From: Wolbachia endosymbiont of Ctenocephalides felis wCfeT
GTDB lineage: Bacteria; Pseudomonadota; Alphaproteobacteria; Rickettsiales; Anaplasmataceae
Direction: 5' to 3'
NCBI RefSeq assembly: GCF_012277295.1
Contig: NZ_CP051156.1
Location: forward strand, 1,302,001-1,366,000
DNA length: 64,000 bases
This document shows positions 51,617 to 61,648 of the stretch, one piece after another (the first letter of the stretch is position 1; every line of letters starts with the position of its first letter). The translations under genes were made by a program, and so were the position numbers. The notes beneath the pieces were generated by a model. It saw only the letters and a list, made by a program, of their open reading frames with translations, ran no database searches and was not told the DNA's origin.

Positions 51617-52786
51617 ATGTTGTTACCTTTTTTGTTAATATTAGCTCTGATTGCTAAATTTATTGAAATTGACATTTCCGTACCCAGCTTTCCTGATATT
51701 GTACGCTACTTTAATGTATCAGAAGGGGTGATCCAACTAACTATAGCCTATAATTTTTTGGGTTTTTGTATAGGAGGATTGTTTCTTGGTCCGTTGTCGG
51801 AATGTTATGGCAGAAGAAGAATTATGATTTTAGGCAACACTTTACTACTGATTGGAGCTGTTGGCTGCGTCTTTGCCCCAACTGTCTTTTGGCTTATGGT
51901 TTCGCGTTTTATTCAAGGAATTGGTGCTAGCGCATCTGTGGTTGTATTTGCAGTGGTTGCAGACAGTTATCAAGGTGAAAGAGCAGTAAGGTTTATCGGT
52001 ATAATGAATGCAACCTTAACTGTGGTTATGGCAATTGCACCAGTTTTAGGAAGTTTGATTAATAATGCTGTAGGATGGCGTGGCAACTATGCGAGTGTTG
52101 CAGCAATTTGTTTTGTTTCATGGGTTTTATTACTTTTAGCATTACCAGAAACAAAAAAAGACTTTGAAGTCTTTAGTGTAAAAAAAATGATAGGTGATTA
52201 TAAAAGTTTACTGCTAAGTTCAAGATTCGTTGTACTCTCTATGATACCAAGCTTCTTTTCTGCTGCTTATATGTCATTCATTACTTGTGGACCATTTTTG
52301 TATATGGAAACTTTTGGTTTGTCTAGCACTAGTTATGCACTACATCAAGGTGCAATTGTTGGATTCTTTTCATTAATCAGCCTTTTTTCTGGTAAAATTT
52401 TACATAAACTTGGAGCAAGGTGGTGCGTGATTCTGGGGACAGCCATAATTATTCTTGGGTCTTTTTTGCTTTTAATATTCAGTGTAACTGCACCTCTTTC
52501 TCCTCACTTTACAACATTATCTGTAATTATTTTTGGTATTGGATGTGCAATGTGCCAAGCAGTGATTTTCAATGCATCTATCAGTGTTTTTCCAGAAATG
52601 AAAGGTACAGCCTCTTCTGCAGTTTCATTTATTAGATCGTTTATCATGGCTATTTTCATAGGTTTAGCAAGCTATACCTATAACGGTCAAGCAATTAGTG
52701 TAGCTCTCCTTATGTTGTCTGCAGTAACTCTAGAACTTATCTTCACTGTTTATTTATTGTTTTCAAAGTCTGGAGAGGAGCTGTAA
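51617..52786 (+). CDS. MFS transporter, Bcr/CflA drug-resistance type
   Basis: 389 residues, about 11-12 membrane helices. The Bcr/CflA start EIDISVPSFPDIVRYFNVSE, the loop motif GPLSECYGRRRIMILGNTL, and FIQGIGASASVVVFAVVADS (motif C region) are clear. These export diverse small molecules, and the real substrate here is unknown. It starts about 56 bp after ligA. Confidence 0.88.
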   Translation: MLLPFLLILALIAKFIEIDISVPSFPDIVRYFNVSEGVIQLTIAYNFLGFCIGGLFLGPLSECYGRRRIMILGNTLLLIGAVGCVFAPTVFWLMVSRFIQGIGASASVVVFAVVADSYQGERAVRFIGIMNATLTVVMAIAPVLGSLINNAVGWRGNYASVAAICFVSWVLLLLALPETKKDFEVFSVKKMIGDYKSLLLSSRFVVLSMIPSFFSAAYMSFITCGPFLYMETFGLSSTSYALHQGAIVGFFSLISLFSGKILHKLGARWCVILGTAIIILGSFLLLIFSVTAPLSPHFTTLSVIIFGIGCAMCQAVIFNASISVFPEMKGTASSAVSFIRSFIMAIFIGLASYTYNGQAISVALLMLSAVTLELIFTVYLLFSKSGEEL

Positions 52787-52871
52787 AGTTGATTCAAATG
52801 CCTTCTGATACTTTTGCACAGTTGTAACTGAAGGATTGCCTTCTTGTTATTCTATAACTTGATCATATGAC

Positions 52872-53594
52872 CTAGTCGAAAAATCTGGGTTGGCTATAAT
52901 CATATCTCCTCTTCTTTATGATACCTATAACTTCCACAAGCAGTGCAAATACAAACGAAGAGTACAAATAACCTTTTGGTAATTTTATATGAATTCCTTC
53001 AAGCACAAGATACACACCAACAAGCAGAATAAATAAAATAGCAATTAATTTTAAGTTTGGATTAGACTGTATTAATATTGTAGTATAGTTCGATAAAAAT
53101 ATCATTGCTAATATGGAAAACGTAAATGCTATAGCAATTATTACCATATTGTGAGTCAATGCTATAGCAGTCAATATTGAGTCAACAGAAAAAACTAGGT
53201 CTATCAGCATAATCTGCAGAACAACCAAGAAAAATTGTGATTTCGCACTTACTTTTGTTACTTTTTCCTCCTTGCCTACAAAAATATCGTTTAACAACTC
53301 CATAGCACTCTTAACAATCAGAAATACTCCCCCTGCAATCATAAGCAAGTCCTTTACTGAGATATCAAGTAATGCTGCATGAAATATGGGCTTCTGCATT
53401 GATAATATAGCTGATGTAAAAAATAATATTACAAAACGCATCAACAGTGCTAATCCAAGGCCAATAAATCTCACTTTTTCCTTCAGATCTTTTGAGACTT
53501 TATCTATCGCTAAAGAAATAAAAATTAAATTATCTATACCAAGGATAGTTTCAAGGAGTGTCAATACCAGTAAAGTCCAAAGATCTTCTAACAT
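52872..53594 (-). CDS. TerC family integral membrane protein
   Basis: 240 residues, seven to eight helices. TerC landmarks: LLETILGIDNLIFISLAIDK with the paired Asn-Asp-type motif, and the second LIDLVFSVDSILTAIALTHN. TerC/Alx relatives export manganese or support metal loading of secreted proteins. Convergent with the MFS gene. Confidence 0.88.
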   Translation of the reverse strand: MLEDLWTLLVLTLLETILGIDNLIFISLAIDKVSKDLKEKVRFIGLGLALLMRFVILFFTSAILSMQKPIFHAALLDISVKDLLMIAGGVFLIVKSAMELLNDIFVGKEEKVTKVSAKSQFFLVVLQIMLIDLVFSVDSILTAIALTHNMVIIAIAFTFSILAMIFLSNYTTILIQSNPNLKLIAILFILLVGVYLVLEGIHIKLPKGYLYSSFVFALLVEVIGIIKKRRYDYSQPRFFD

Positions 53595-53758
53595 TTTATC
53601 TATTAGATTTAATTTTTTTATACTTTACAATATATTTATAAAAATTAAGTGACCTTAGTAAGTGGAAATAAGAAAAAAACCTTCATCTGACTTAGCATTT
53701 ATTTATATTCAGAAATTTTAGTATATAATTATAAATAAATTATATATTCTATAGGATA

Positions 53759-54067
53759 ATGCTGAGCGATATGAGAAAGATGATTGAAGAGATAATAGAC
53801 CAGAACAAAGGTCACGATATAGTAACTCTTGATGTGCAAGATAAGACTGTTATTGCGAAGTATATGATCATTGCATCTGGTGATTCAAGCCGCCATGTCA
53901 AAGCTTTAGCTGAGCATGTAATAAAAGGCCTAAAAAAATATGATAAAGTGAGTGTTGAAGGCATGGAAGAAGGCAATTGGGTGATTTTGGATTTTCAAGG
54001 CATAATGGTTCACATATTCAGACCTGAAGTTAGGGAGTATTACAAGATAGAAGAGCTGTGGCAGTAG
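53759..54067 (+). CDS. rsfS: ribosome silencing factor RsfS
   Basis: 102 residues from ATG 53759; ATG 53771 is also possible. KYMIIASGDSSRHVKALAEH and VEGMEEGNWVILDFQGIMVH then IFRPEVREYYKIEELW match the whole family. It binds uL14 and blocks subunit joining when nutrients are short. Confidence 0.94.
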   Translation: MLSDMRKMIEEIIDQNKGHDIVTLDVQDKTVIAKYMIIASGDSSRHVKALAEHVIKGLKKYDKVSVEGMEEGNWVILDFQGIMVHIFRPEVREYYKIEELWQ

Positions 54068-54163
54068 CTACATTCGCGCATTTATGGATGTGACAGTTTA
54101 ATTGACAAAAGTTAGAATATCAGATAAAATTTATGTGCTAGTATTGATATTTTTAATAGGGGA

Positions 54164-55039
54164 ATGAACTATTACACTCGCGCATTTAGTGAATATGTCT
54201 ATATATTTGATAATTATTCTTTAACAATATATGGGCCTTGTAAGAAACAAGAGAAGCCTGATAAGGAACCAGAGAAGTGTCATGTAGTATATTATCACAA
54301 CAATGAAGATTTATCTAAGATTGAAAAGTGTCATTTAAAAGGGATTAAAAATGAAGATTTAAAAGCATTAGCTGAATACTTGAATCAGTTTGAAAATCTT
54401 AAAGAACTTCATCTGTCAGGTACTGAGGTTAGTGAAATAAGTCCACTGAAGGATCTTACAAATCTTACGTACCTTGACCTATCTGGCACACAAGTTAGTG
54501 AAATAAGTCCACTAAAGGATCTTAAAAGTCTTGAAAAACTTAATCTATCGGGTACCAAGGTTAGCGACATAAATGTACTTAAGGATCTTAAAAGCCTTAA
54601 AGAACTTCATCTATCAGGCACTAAGGTTAGTGACACAAGTCCACTAAAGGATCTTACAGGTCTTACATGCCTTGATCTATCTGGCACTCAGGTTAGTTAC
54701 GAAGATGCACAAGAATTAGTGAAAAAGCTTCCAAATTGTAGCATTATAGGTATAGAAACGCTAAGAGTTAATAATCAAAATCGTGCAGCTTCAATCAATA
54801 GAAAGTACTATATCAGTGGTGCAGTAATTGGTTTTATTCTAGGGTTGGCAGCATATTTTGCAGGAGCTACCATTTTAACTTTTATTTGTGCTGCCATTGC
54901 TTGCGCAACGATTGTGGCTGCAGTAGGTGCAGTTGCAAAAGTGCTTGATAATGTAAGTACTACTAAACTTAACACGCTCTACCAATCTATTGATGATCCC
55001 ACTAATAATTCTATTTACAGTAATGAAGTTACACCATAG
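54164..55039 (+). CDS. leucine-rich-repeat protein with C-terminal membrane hairpin
   Basis: 291 residues. After a charged head, residues 70-190 hold about five LRRs of 22-23 residues of the bacterial SDS22/internalin style (LKDLKSLEKLNLSGTKVSDI). The units are very similar at DNA level (54410-54700). Residues 215-265 form two adjoining hydrophobic segments (GAVIGFILGLAAYFAGATIL and following), then a short tail. No signal peptide. AGGGGA lies just before the ATG. A membrane-anchored LRR protein in an intracellular bacterium is a plausible host-interaction factor, but this is inference. Confidence 0.8.
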   Translation: MNYYTRAFSEYVYIFDNYSLTIYGPCKKQEKPDKEPEKCHVVYYHNNEDLSKIEKCHLKGIKNEDLKALAEYLNQFENLKELHLSGTEVSEISPLKDLTNLTYLDLSGTQVSEISPLKDLKSLEKLNLSGTKVSDINVLKDLKSLKELHLSGTKVSDTSPLKDLTGLTCLDLSGTQVSYEDAQELVKKLPNCSIIGIETLRVNNQNRAASINRKYYISGAVIGFILGLAAYFAGATILTFICAAIACATIVAAVGAVAKVLDNVSTTKLNTLYQSIDDPTNNSIYSNEVTP

Positions 55040-55107
55040 AATTAACCCAACAATCAGCTTGGTTGACAGAGCATCATGTGGGTTGTTTTTTACTTTATAG
55101 TTGAAGT

Positions 55108-55782
55108 ATGAGTATTAAAATTGCACCTTCTATACTTTCAGCAGACTTTGCAAAATTAGGAGAAGAAGTAAAGAAAATCGATGATTCAAATGCAGATTAC
55201 ATACACATAGACGTTATGGACGGATGTTTTGTTCCAAACATTACAATTGGTCCTAATGTTATCTCTGCAATACGTAAATATAGCAGTCTTCCCTTTGACG
55301 TGCACTTAATGATTAATTCTCCGAGAAATCACATTGAAAGTTTTGTAAATGCGGGTGCTGATATTATTACTGTACATGCAGAAGCAGAGGTGCATCTTGA
55401 GAGGCTAATAAAAAAAATAAAATCATATAAAAATATAAATGATGAGAAAAAAACTATCCAGGTTGGGGTCTCCATTGTTCCTTCAACTCCAGTAAATGTT
55501 CTTGAATATATAATACATGAGCTAGATATTGTGCTCATTATGACAGTAAATCCTGGTTTTGGTGGACAAGAATTCATTCACTCACAACTAGAGAAAATAT
55601 CCTCCGTGAAAGAAATGATACAAGACCGCAATCTAAAAACGCAAATTTCAGTTGATGGTGGTGTAAGCCTTTCAAATGCATCTGAGATAATAAAAGCAGG
55701 AGCAGATATCTTGGTTGCAGGGTCAGCAATATTCAAAACTAAAGATATCAAAAAAGCTATAGATGATTTTAAAAGTTTGTAG
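55108..55782 (+). CDS. rpe: ribulose-phosphate 3-epimerase
   Basis: 224 residues. IAPSILSADFAKLGEEVKKI, YIHIDVMDGCFVPNITIG, FDVHLMINSP, VNPGFGGQEF and SVDGGVSLSNASEIIKAGAD define the enzyme. It interconverts ribulose-5-P and xylulose-5-P, in the same pathway as tkt. IS66 copy 9 begins 15 bp after the stop. Confidence 0.97.
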   Translation: MSIKIAPSILSADFAKLGEEVKKIDDSNADYIHIDVMDGCFVPNITIGPNVISAIRKYSSLPFDVHLMINSPRNHIESFVNAGADIITVHAEAEVHLERLIKKIKSYKNINDEKKTIQVGVSIVPSTPVNVLEYIIHELDIVLIMTVNPGFGGQEFIHSQLEKISSVKEMIQDRNLKTQISVDGGVSLSNASEIIKAGADILVAGSAIFKTKDIKKAIDDFKSL

Positions 55783-55797
55783 TTAATTACCATAATT

Positions 55798-57258
55798 GTA
55801 TCCATTCAGGTGTATGGCTTAAGAAGCAATAGCCAGTAGGTTTTGAAAAGGATTTAACTTCTTTTGCCTCCAAGTCAAGTACAATGAAATTATCCTCTCA
55901 AGAAACATATTTCCCCGTTTCGATTGTGTAAAATATGAAACTTTTCGGTAAACAACGTAATGCCGAATCTGTCGCTCAGCATAGTTGTTTGTCAGTGGAA
56001 TATTTTCTGGATCGTCCAAAAATTTCCACATCATCAGATCCGATTTCATGATATTTTTTGCTACTCGAGACGCTCCAATTGCCTCGGGTAAATTTGATAT
56101 ATTCTTTAAGTAATATCTCGTTCGCTTGCGTAATTTTCTTGCTCTTCTTATGAACCTTAATGTGTCTATTTCATCCTTTAACAGAGCTTTTTTCAATGCA
56201 AATAATTCAGTAGCAACATTCCTTAAATAATACCCCAAAACTTTCACTTCGCTATTCCAACTATGAGACAACCTTTCAAAATCTCTTGCTAAATGTGCCC
56301 AACAGACCTGCCTTTTCTTGCTGGAAAAGTAGTTGTAAGCTGCATATCTGTCGGTCACTACTAGGTTGTTATTCTTTCCAAATTTACTATTTTCCAGGAC
56401 TTTCATCCCTCTTGACTCTGTCAATTTGATCACACTTCCTATTTTGCTCGCAAACATCCAGCACCAGCCCTGTTTACCTTTGTTGTAATGGCTAGTTTCA
56501 TCGATATGTAAAATTTTGCTCTTGCTTACCTCTTCCTCAATTTGCTCATATGCTTCTTGGCATTTTTCTGCCACTCTAGCCTCGCTATTTGATACACTAC
56601 CGACGCTGATATCCAGGTTGAAAATGTCCTTTATAATATTTGCCACTTCTTTTTTCGAATTCTTGTAAAATCCACTTAATGCTGTAATTACTGACTTAAC
56701 TCTTGGACCAAATGTGTCCGCAGTTACTCCTTCTTGTAGCTTGCTACTTTTTCTTTTTCCACATCTTTTGCAACGTCCATGCTCTAGTTAATATTCAACT
56801 ACATACGGCTTGATTTCCGGCAAATCGACCTTTTGATGAGTATACGGATCTTTTGATACCGCAATTTCTCCTCCGCACTCACACGTATTGGGCAGTTCTA
56901 TTTTTACCATCTCATCTGCCTCCATTTTAGGGCGGTAACTGCCTTTATGTCCAACCTGTGCTCCTACTTTCCTGTCACTTTTTGGCTTATTTTCCCTCAT
57001 CTTATATAATTCTTTGGAGCTTGGTATAGATGAATTTTTTGAATTTAAGCCAAGCCTTTCTTTTAACTCAGCGTTTTCGATCCTTAGCGCTTTATTTTCT
57101 GCTTTAAGCTCTTCTATTTTTGTTTCTAACTTTTCTATAGTCTGCTTAAACTTTCGCAAAATTCTAAAAGATCAACCATATTACCTCACAGCCACTCTAG
57201 TTTACCTTTTTAGCATTCCTTGTCTACTCTTTATTTTACCGCCCGGCTGAATGGATAC
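55798..57258 (-). mobile_element. IS66-family element, copy 9
   Basis: 1461 bp with both ends. Left flank CCATAATT, right flank AAAGGCAT. The right flank matches the flank of copy 7 inside dnaB, showing that copies 7 and 9 once were the two ends of one insertion. Confidence 0.95.
55819..57159 (-). pseudogene. IS66 transposase, nonsense mutation at codon 124
   Basis: TAA at 56788-56790; otherwise full length with Asn at 39, Thr at 159 and Cys at 233, as in copy 3. Confidence 0.9.
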
Positions 57259-57287
57259 AAAGGCATAGTTCTCCTAAAACTACGTAA
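57259..57287 (+). other. displaced 3' end of dnaB
   Basis: Starts AAAGGCAT, the target duplication shared with dnaB at 44585-44592. Joined to dnaB it reads YTERHSSPKTT and stops at TAA 57285-57287. It lies 12.7 kb from the rest of the gene because two IS66 copies recombined. Confidence 0.8.
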
Positions 57288-57312
57288 TATACCTATGCGA
57301 CAAGATTTTTGG

Positions 57313-57750
57313 CTATAGGTGTCTCAATCCCGTAAAAAAATCTTTTAATAAGATAGAACATTCTTTTTCCAATATTCCACCATAAACTTCAGGCACGTGG
57401 TCACAAAACTGAAATATTTTAGCACCGTGTTCAACTCCCCCACCTTTTGGGTTGTAAGCCCCAAAGTATAATCGCTTAATTCTTGCAAAAGATATAGCTT
57501 GAGCACACATTGGGCAAGGCTCTAGTGTTACATACATGTCAGCGTCACAAAGTACAGAAGTTGAAAGTGATTTACATGCCTCTCTAATTACTAGCATTTC
57601 TGCATGCGCAGTTGGGTCATTATCGATATTATATGCAGAAGCAATAACCCTATCTTCATACACCACTATAGCCCCTATTGGCACTTCATTGTTTTCTTTA
57701 GCAACCTTAGCTTGCTCTAAGGCTAGCCCCATGTATTTATGATTGAACAC
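57313..57750 (-). CDS. tadA: tRNA-specific adenosine deaminase
   Basis: 145 codons from GTG 57750; the ATG at 57732 (MGLALEQAKVAKENNEVPIG) is the more likely start. Zinc/catalytic motifs PTAHAEMLVI and LEPCPMCAQAISFARI. It converts the wobble A34 to inosine in tRNA-Arg. The start overlaps the end of the frameshifted gene upstream. Confidence 0.93.
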   Translation of the reverse strand: MFNHKYMGLALEQAKVAKENNEVPIGAIVVYEDRVIASAYNIDNDPTAHAEMLVIREACKSLSTSVLCDADMYVTLEPCPMCAQAISFARIKRLYFGAYNPKGGGVEHGAKIFQFCDHVPEVYGGILEKECSILLKDFFTGLRHL

Positions 57751-58136
57751 TTTTTGTTCTTAAATTTTCTACTTCTCTCAAGCCATTAATATTACTGTAT
57801 GGCCCTTCAGAAGGTGATATATAGCCTTCATCGCCTTCGTTGCTAAACTCATCATATCCATAAGGAGTAACATTTACTAAAAATTTAGTACCCTGCCTAC
57901 TCGCATAATCATGTTCACGTTCGATTTGGGCTTTTAATTGTGTAAAATACCATTTTACTTCTCGCTTTAGATCTTCCTCTATTTCTTACTGGTACAAGGT
58001 TTATTTCCATACCATACTCATCTGCCATTTCTAAAATTCCATCAACTATATCTTTTGGAATCTGATCATCCGTTTCCTGACTAATAACTTGAAACAATTC
58101 TGGTAGATATAAACGCACAAAATCTTCCAACACCAC
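57737..58136 (-). pseudogene. hypothetical gene, single frameshift
   Basis: ATG 58136 reads VLEDFVRLYLPELFQVISQE to EINLVPVRN, then goes out of frame and stops at 57915. The neighbouring frame continues smoothly with EEDLKREVKWYFTQLKAQIE, GTKFLVNVTPYGYDEFSNEG and EGPYSNINGLREVENLRTKS, ending at 57737. The indel lies near 57987-57995. Restored length is about 133 residues. Family not recognised. Confidence 0.7.
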
Positions 58137-58169
58137 CTAACCTATTTATTTAGCCCACTTTATTCTACA

Positions 58170-59765
58170 CTAAATTTTGTTTTTATCAACTGCTGCTTTA
58201 ACAAATGACACAAAGAGAGGATGAGGAGAGAATGGCTTTGACTGAAGCTCTGGGTGAAATTGAACGCCGATAAACCATGGGTGGTCTATTAACTCCACTG
58301 CTTCTATGCACGTTCCATTTTCTGCAATACTGCTGCATATCAAGCCATTTTTTTCTAAATCGTCTTTATAGTCTAAGTTTATGATATATCTATGCCTATG
58401 CCTTTCTGAAATAGTGGAATTTTCATATACATCTGCCATTTTAGAGTTTGCACTTACATTGCACTTATATGCCCCAAGTCTCATGGTACCGCCAAGATCA
58501 GTGTTTTGATTGCTAGCTAATTTAACAATTGGGTGTTTGCAAGTATAAAATTCCTCAGAATGTGCATCTTCAAGTTTCATAACATTACGAGCAAATTCAA
58601 TCACTGCAAGCTGCATGCCAAGGCATATTCCAAAAAAAGGAATATTACTTGTACGAGCATAGTTTATAGCTAAAATTTTACCTTCTATTCCATCGTCACC
58701 AAATCCACCAGGTACAAGTATTGCATGAGAGTTCTGCAATTTCTTCCCTATAAGTTTTTCATCTTTTTCTCTTGAGTTAATCCAATTTATATTTACTTTA
58801 ACTTTATTGCTAATCGCACCATGAGTAAGTGCTTCCAACAGAGATTTATATGCATCAGGGAATTCAGTATATTTTCCAACTATTGATATAGTAACCTCTT
58901 GTATTGGATTTTTAATAGCATCCACTATTTGATGCCACGCAATTAAATCAGGCTTCGACTTGCTTATATTAAAATGTGCTAAAATTTGCGTATCAAGCCC
59001 GCGCTGACTATATAAAACTGGTAGCTCATATATATGGCTCACATCAGGAGCTGGAATCACGTTAGATAAAGAAACATTACAAAGTTTAGCTATTTTTTCC
59101 CTTTGATTATCAGCAACTTCTTTTTCGCTGCGGCATAGTATAATATCTGGTTGCAGACCTGCAAAATTCAGCTCTCGCACTGAATGTTGCGTGGGTTTTG
59201 TTTTTGATTCTTGTGCTACAGCAAGATACGGTACCAAAGTTAAATGCATGAGAATAACCCTTTGCTTACCAAGCGTATAGCTTATTTGTCGTATAGCTTC
59301 TAAAAACGGTTGGCTTTCAATATCGCCAACAGTTCCACCAATTTCACATATTACAAAATCTAAATCTTCTGTATCATTAAATATAAAGGATTTAATTAAA
59401 TTCGTTACGTGGGGAATAACTTGAACGGTTTTACCCAAGTAGTCACCATGCCTTTCTTTTCTTAATAACTCATAGTACACCTTGCCAGTTGTTATGTTGT
59501 CATCCTTGGTTGCTTGAATTCCAGTGAAACGCTCATAATGTCCAAGATCTAAATCGGTTTCAGCCCCATCTTCAGTGACAAATACCTCTCCATGTTGAGT
59601 TGGATTCATTGTACCAGGGTCAATATTTAGATATGGGTCAAGCTTTCTAATGCGGACCTTAAAACCATAAGCTTGAAGTAAAGTGCCAACACTTGAGGAA
59701 ACCAAGCCCTTACCAAGTGATGAGACAACACCACCTGTAACAAAAATAAATTTAACTTCCGTCAT
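58170..59765 (-). CDS. pyrG: CTP synthase
   Basis: 531 residues. Synthetase domain [53 protein letters not shown]; glutaminase domain with the nucleophile in [15 protein letters not shown] and His-Glu in [12 protein letters not shown]. Makes CTP from UTP and glutamine. ATG overlaps the secG stop by 4 bp, so the two are translationally coupled. Confidence 0.97.
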   Translation of the reverse strand: MTEVKFIFVTGGVVSSLGKGLVSSSVGTLLQAYGFKVRIRKLDPYLNIDPGTMNPTQHGEVFVTEDGAETDLDLGHYERFTGIQATKDDNITTGKVYYELLRKERHGDYLGKTVQVIPHVTNLIKSFIFNDTEDLDFVICEIGGTVGDIESQPFLEAIRQISYTLGKQRVILMHLTLVPYLAVAQESKTKPTQHSVRELNFAGLQPDIILCRSEKEVADNQREKIAKLCNVSLSNVIPAPDVSHIYELPVLYSQRGLDTQILAHFNISKSKPDLIAWHQIVDAIKNPIQEVTISIVGKYTEFPDAYKSLLEALTHGAISNKVKVNINWINSREKDEKLIGKKLQNSHAILVPGGFGDDGIEGKILAINYARTSNIPFFGICLGMQLAVIEFARNVMKLEDAHSEEFYTCKHPIVKLASNQNTDLGGTMRLGAYKCNVSANSKMADVYENSTISERHRHRYIINLDYKDDLEKNGLICSSIAENGTCIEAVELIDHPWFIGVQFHPELQSKPFSPHPLFVSFVKAAVDKNKI

Positions 59766-60136
59766 TCATTTTCAAAAGGAACAGAAAAAGATTCTTTTTC
59801 TTGTTTTTTTTCTAATATGATTTTCTCTGCAATTGATTTTCTATGAACATCCTGTGAACATAATCCTGACAACAACAGTGTATTTATGATAAATAACCCA
59901 GCAACTACTGCAGTTATTTTGCTCAGCGGATTTGCAGAAGACTTTACTGGAATCATCGAATTTAGTCCCTGCTGTGAACTACTAAATCCACTCAATGAAC
60001 TACTGCCAGGTGGTTGCAAAAGCACTAACACCACCAAAATAATAACCAATATTATTTGAAATACACTTAATAATGTTACTGACACGATAGAAAGGTTGAA
60101 AATAAAAATTTTAGAAGCATAAAACGTACAAGTCAA
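59762..60136 (-). CDS. secG: protein translocase subunit SecG
   Basis: 124 codons; the true start may be internal. Helix 1 [20 protein letters not shown], the family loop [16 protein letters not shown], and helix 2 [17 protein letters not shown]. Part of the SecYEG channel. Its end overlaps pyrG by 4 bp. Confidence 0.88.
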   Translation of the reverse strand: MTCTFYASKIFIFNLSIVSVTLLSVFQIILVIILVVLVLLQPPGSSSLSGFSSSQQGLNSMIPVKSSANPLSKITAVVAGLFIINTLLLSGLCSQDVHRKSIAEKIILEKKQEKESFSVPFENE

Positions 60137-60215
60137 GTTCTTATAAGCATTAAATATTTTACTTAAATATTTAATTCTTTATCATGTATGAGATTAATAG
60201 TGGTGGTATACTAAT

Positions 60216-60893
60216 ATGATTAAAGATTATCAGAGGGGACATAGAGGTCGCCTAAGGGAGAAAATTATCTCAGACTGTGGACAATCATTACTTGATTATG
60301 AGATTTTAGAGCACATCTTATATTCAGCATACAGCAGAATTGATGTAAAACCGATTGCAAAAAATTTAATAAAAGATTTTGGCGGTTTAAATAAAGTCTT
60401 TAATGCTGATAGAGAAGCATTGCAAAACATCAATGGAGTGAATGATGCAGCAGTATCTGCTATTTTTTGTGTAAAGCAGGCTTTTGTTCGTTCTGCAAGG
60501 GAGGAAATCATGAATAGTCCCATATTAGATAATTGGAAAAAATTACTCGATTATCTGAGAACTAGTATAGGAAGCTTAAATAGGGAGAATTTTCGTGTTA
60601 TTTATATGAATAAAAAATATCGTTTAATAGCAGAAGATTTGCAAAATGTGGGCACAGTCGATCAAACCCCTCTTTATGTTAGAGAGATTATCAAGCGTGC
60701 ACTTTTGATCGGTTCAACATCTATTGTAGTTTGCCACAATCACCCAAGTGGAGATACGCAGCCTTCAGGTAGTGATATATCCCTTACTAGACAACTTTCA
60801 GAAGCTTGCCAAAGTATAGGAATAGAACTTATAGATCACATTATCATTGCATTTAACAGTCACTTTAGCTTTAAGGAAAATAGATTGTTGTAA
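60216..60893 (+). CDS. radC: RadC family JAB-domain protein
   Basis: 225 residues. N-terminal helix-hairpin-helix LLDYEILEHILYSAY, and C-terminal metal-binding motif VVCHNHPSGDTQPSGSDISL. The role in DNA repair is doubtful in the family; it is probably a metal-dependent hydrolase. Divergent from secG. Confidence 0.9.
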   Translation: MIKDYQRGHRGRLREKIISDCGQSLLDYEILEHILYSAYSRIDVKPIAKNLIKDFGGLNKVFNADREALQNINGVNDAAVSAIFCVKQAFVRSAREEIMNSPILDNWKKLLDYLRTSIGSLNRENFRVIYMNKKYRLIAEDLQNVGTVDQTPLYVREIIKRALLIGSTSIVVCHNHPSGDTQPSGSDISLTRQLSEACQSIGIELIDHIIIAFNSHFSFKENRLL

Positions 60894-60944
60894 AATTCTT
60901 TTATTTAAAAAACCTATGCAATTTTCCGCAGATAATAAGGAAAA

Positions 60945-61200
60945 TTAGAGCTCTCTTTGAGCAGAATCATCTATTATTGGATTACTAATTCGAGCTCTTG
61001 CAGCTGGTTGCTCCTCCTCAAAACTTAACTTGAAGCCCCCTGTGCACTCAAACCTTTTGAACTCAAAAGCATTATTAAGTTGTACTGCTATCATAAGTGC
61101 CGATAGAGCGATACATCCCAAAGAAAATGGTAGGTGGAACTGTAAATAAGAACACAATGCCAGCACCACCCAAGTTACGATGTTTATAAATTACTTTCAT
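60945..61200 (-). pseudogene. small membrane protein, frameshifted
   Basis: ATG 61200 (GGGGGT just upstream) reads KVIYKHRNLGGAGIVFLFTV and PPTIFFG, then loses frame. The next frame gives CIALSALMIAVQLNNAFEFK and RFECTGGFKLSFEEEQPAAR, ending at 60945. Joined at about 61110 it forms one protein of about 84 residues with a two-part hydrophobic region and a charged tail. No known family; confidence is limited by small size. Confidence 0.45.
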
Positions 61201-61311
61201 ATACCCCCAAAATAAAAATACCAAGTTTAGAATGACACGTATATGAATTAATTGCAAGCAAACCTATGATCTATTTGGATTACTACTCGGAGATGCTATA
61301 AAATTTGGTTG

Positions 61312-61339
61312 TTGCAAATTAGTAAAAAAATTTTATAAT
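61312..61339 (+). promoter_or_regulatory. probable promoter of rpsT-gltA
   Basis: TTGCAA at 61312, 16-bp spacer, TATAAT at 61334, 30 bp before the rpsT ATG. Confidence 0.55.
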
Positions 61340-61369
61340 ATAAGAAAAGTACAGGTATAAATATAAATT

Positions 61370-61645
61370 ATGGCAAATCATAAAAGTGCTAAAAAAATGA
61401 TCCGGGTAATAGCAAAGCGTGCTTTAATAAATAAAATGCGTAAAAGTAAAACCCGCACTGCTGTTAGGAAATTAATGGACATAATTAATTCTGGTGATAA
61501 AGAAAATGCTGTTATGGCATTCCGCAATGCTGAGTCTCATTTGCATAAGTGCGTAAACAAAGGTGTTATGCATAAGAACACTGCTGCACGTAAAATAAGT
61601 CGTTTAAATGCAAAAGTAAAAGCATTGATGACTGCAGTAGCTTAG
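61370..61645 (+). CDS. rpsT: 30S ribosomal protein S20
   Basis: 91 residues. ANHKSAKKMIRVIAKRALIN, then KMRKSKTRTAVRKLMDII and a C-terminal VMHKNTAARKISRLNAKVKA, the standard basic helical protein that binds 16S rRNA. gltA begins 3 bp after its stop. Confidence 0.96.
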   Translation: MANHKSAKKMIRVIAKRALINKMRKSKTRTAVRKLMDIINSGDKENAVMAFRNAESHLHKCVNKGVMHKNTAARKISRLNAKVKALMTAVA

Positions 61646-61648
61646 GTG

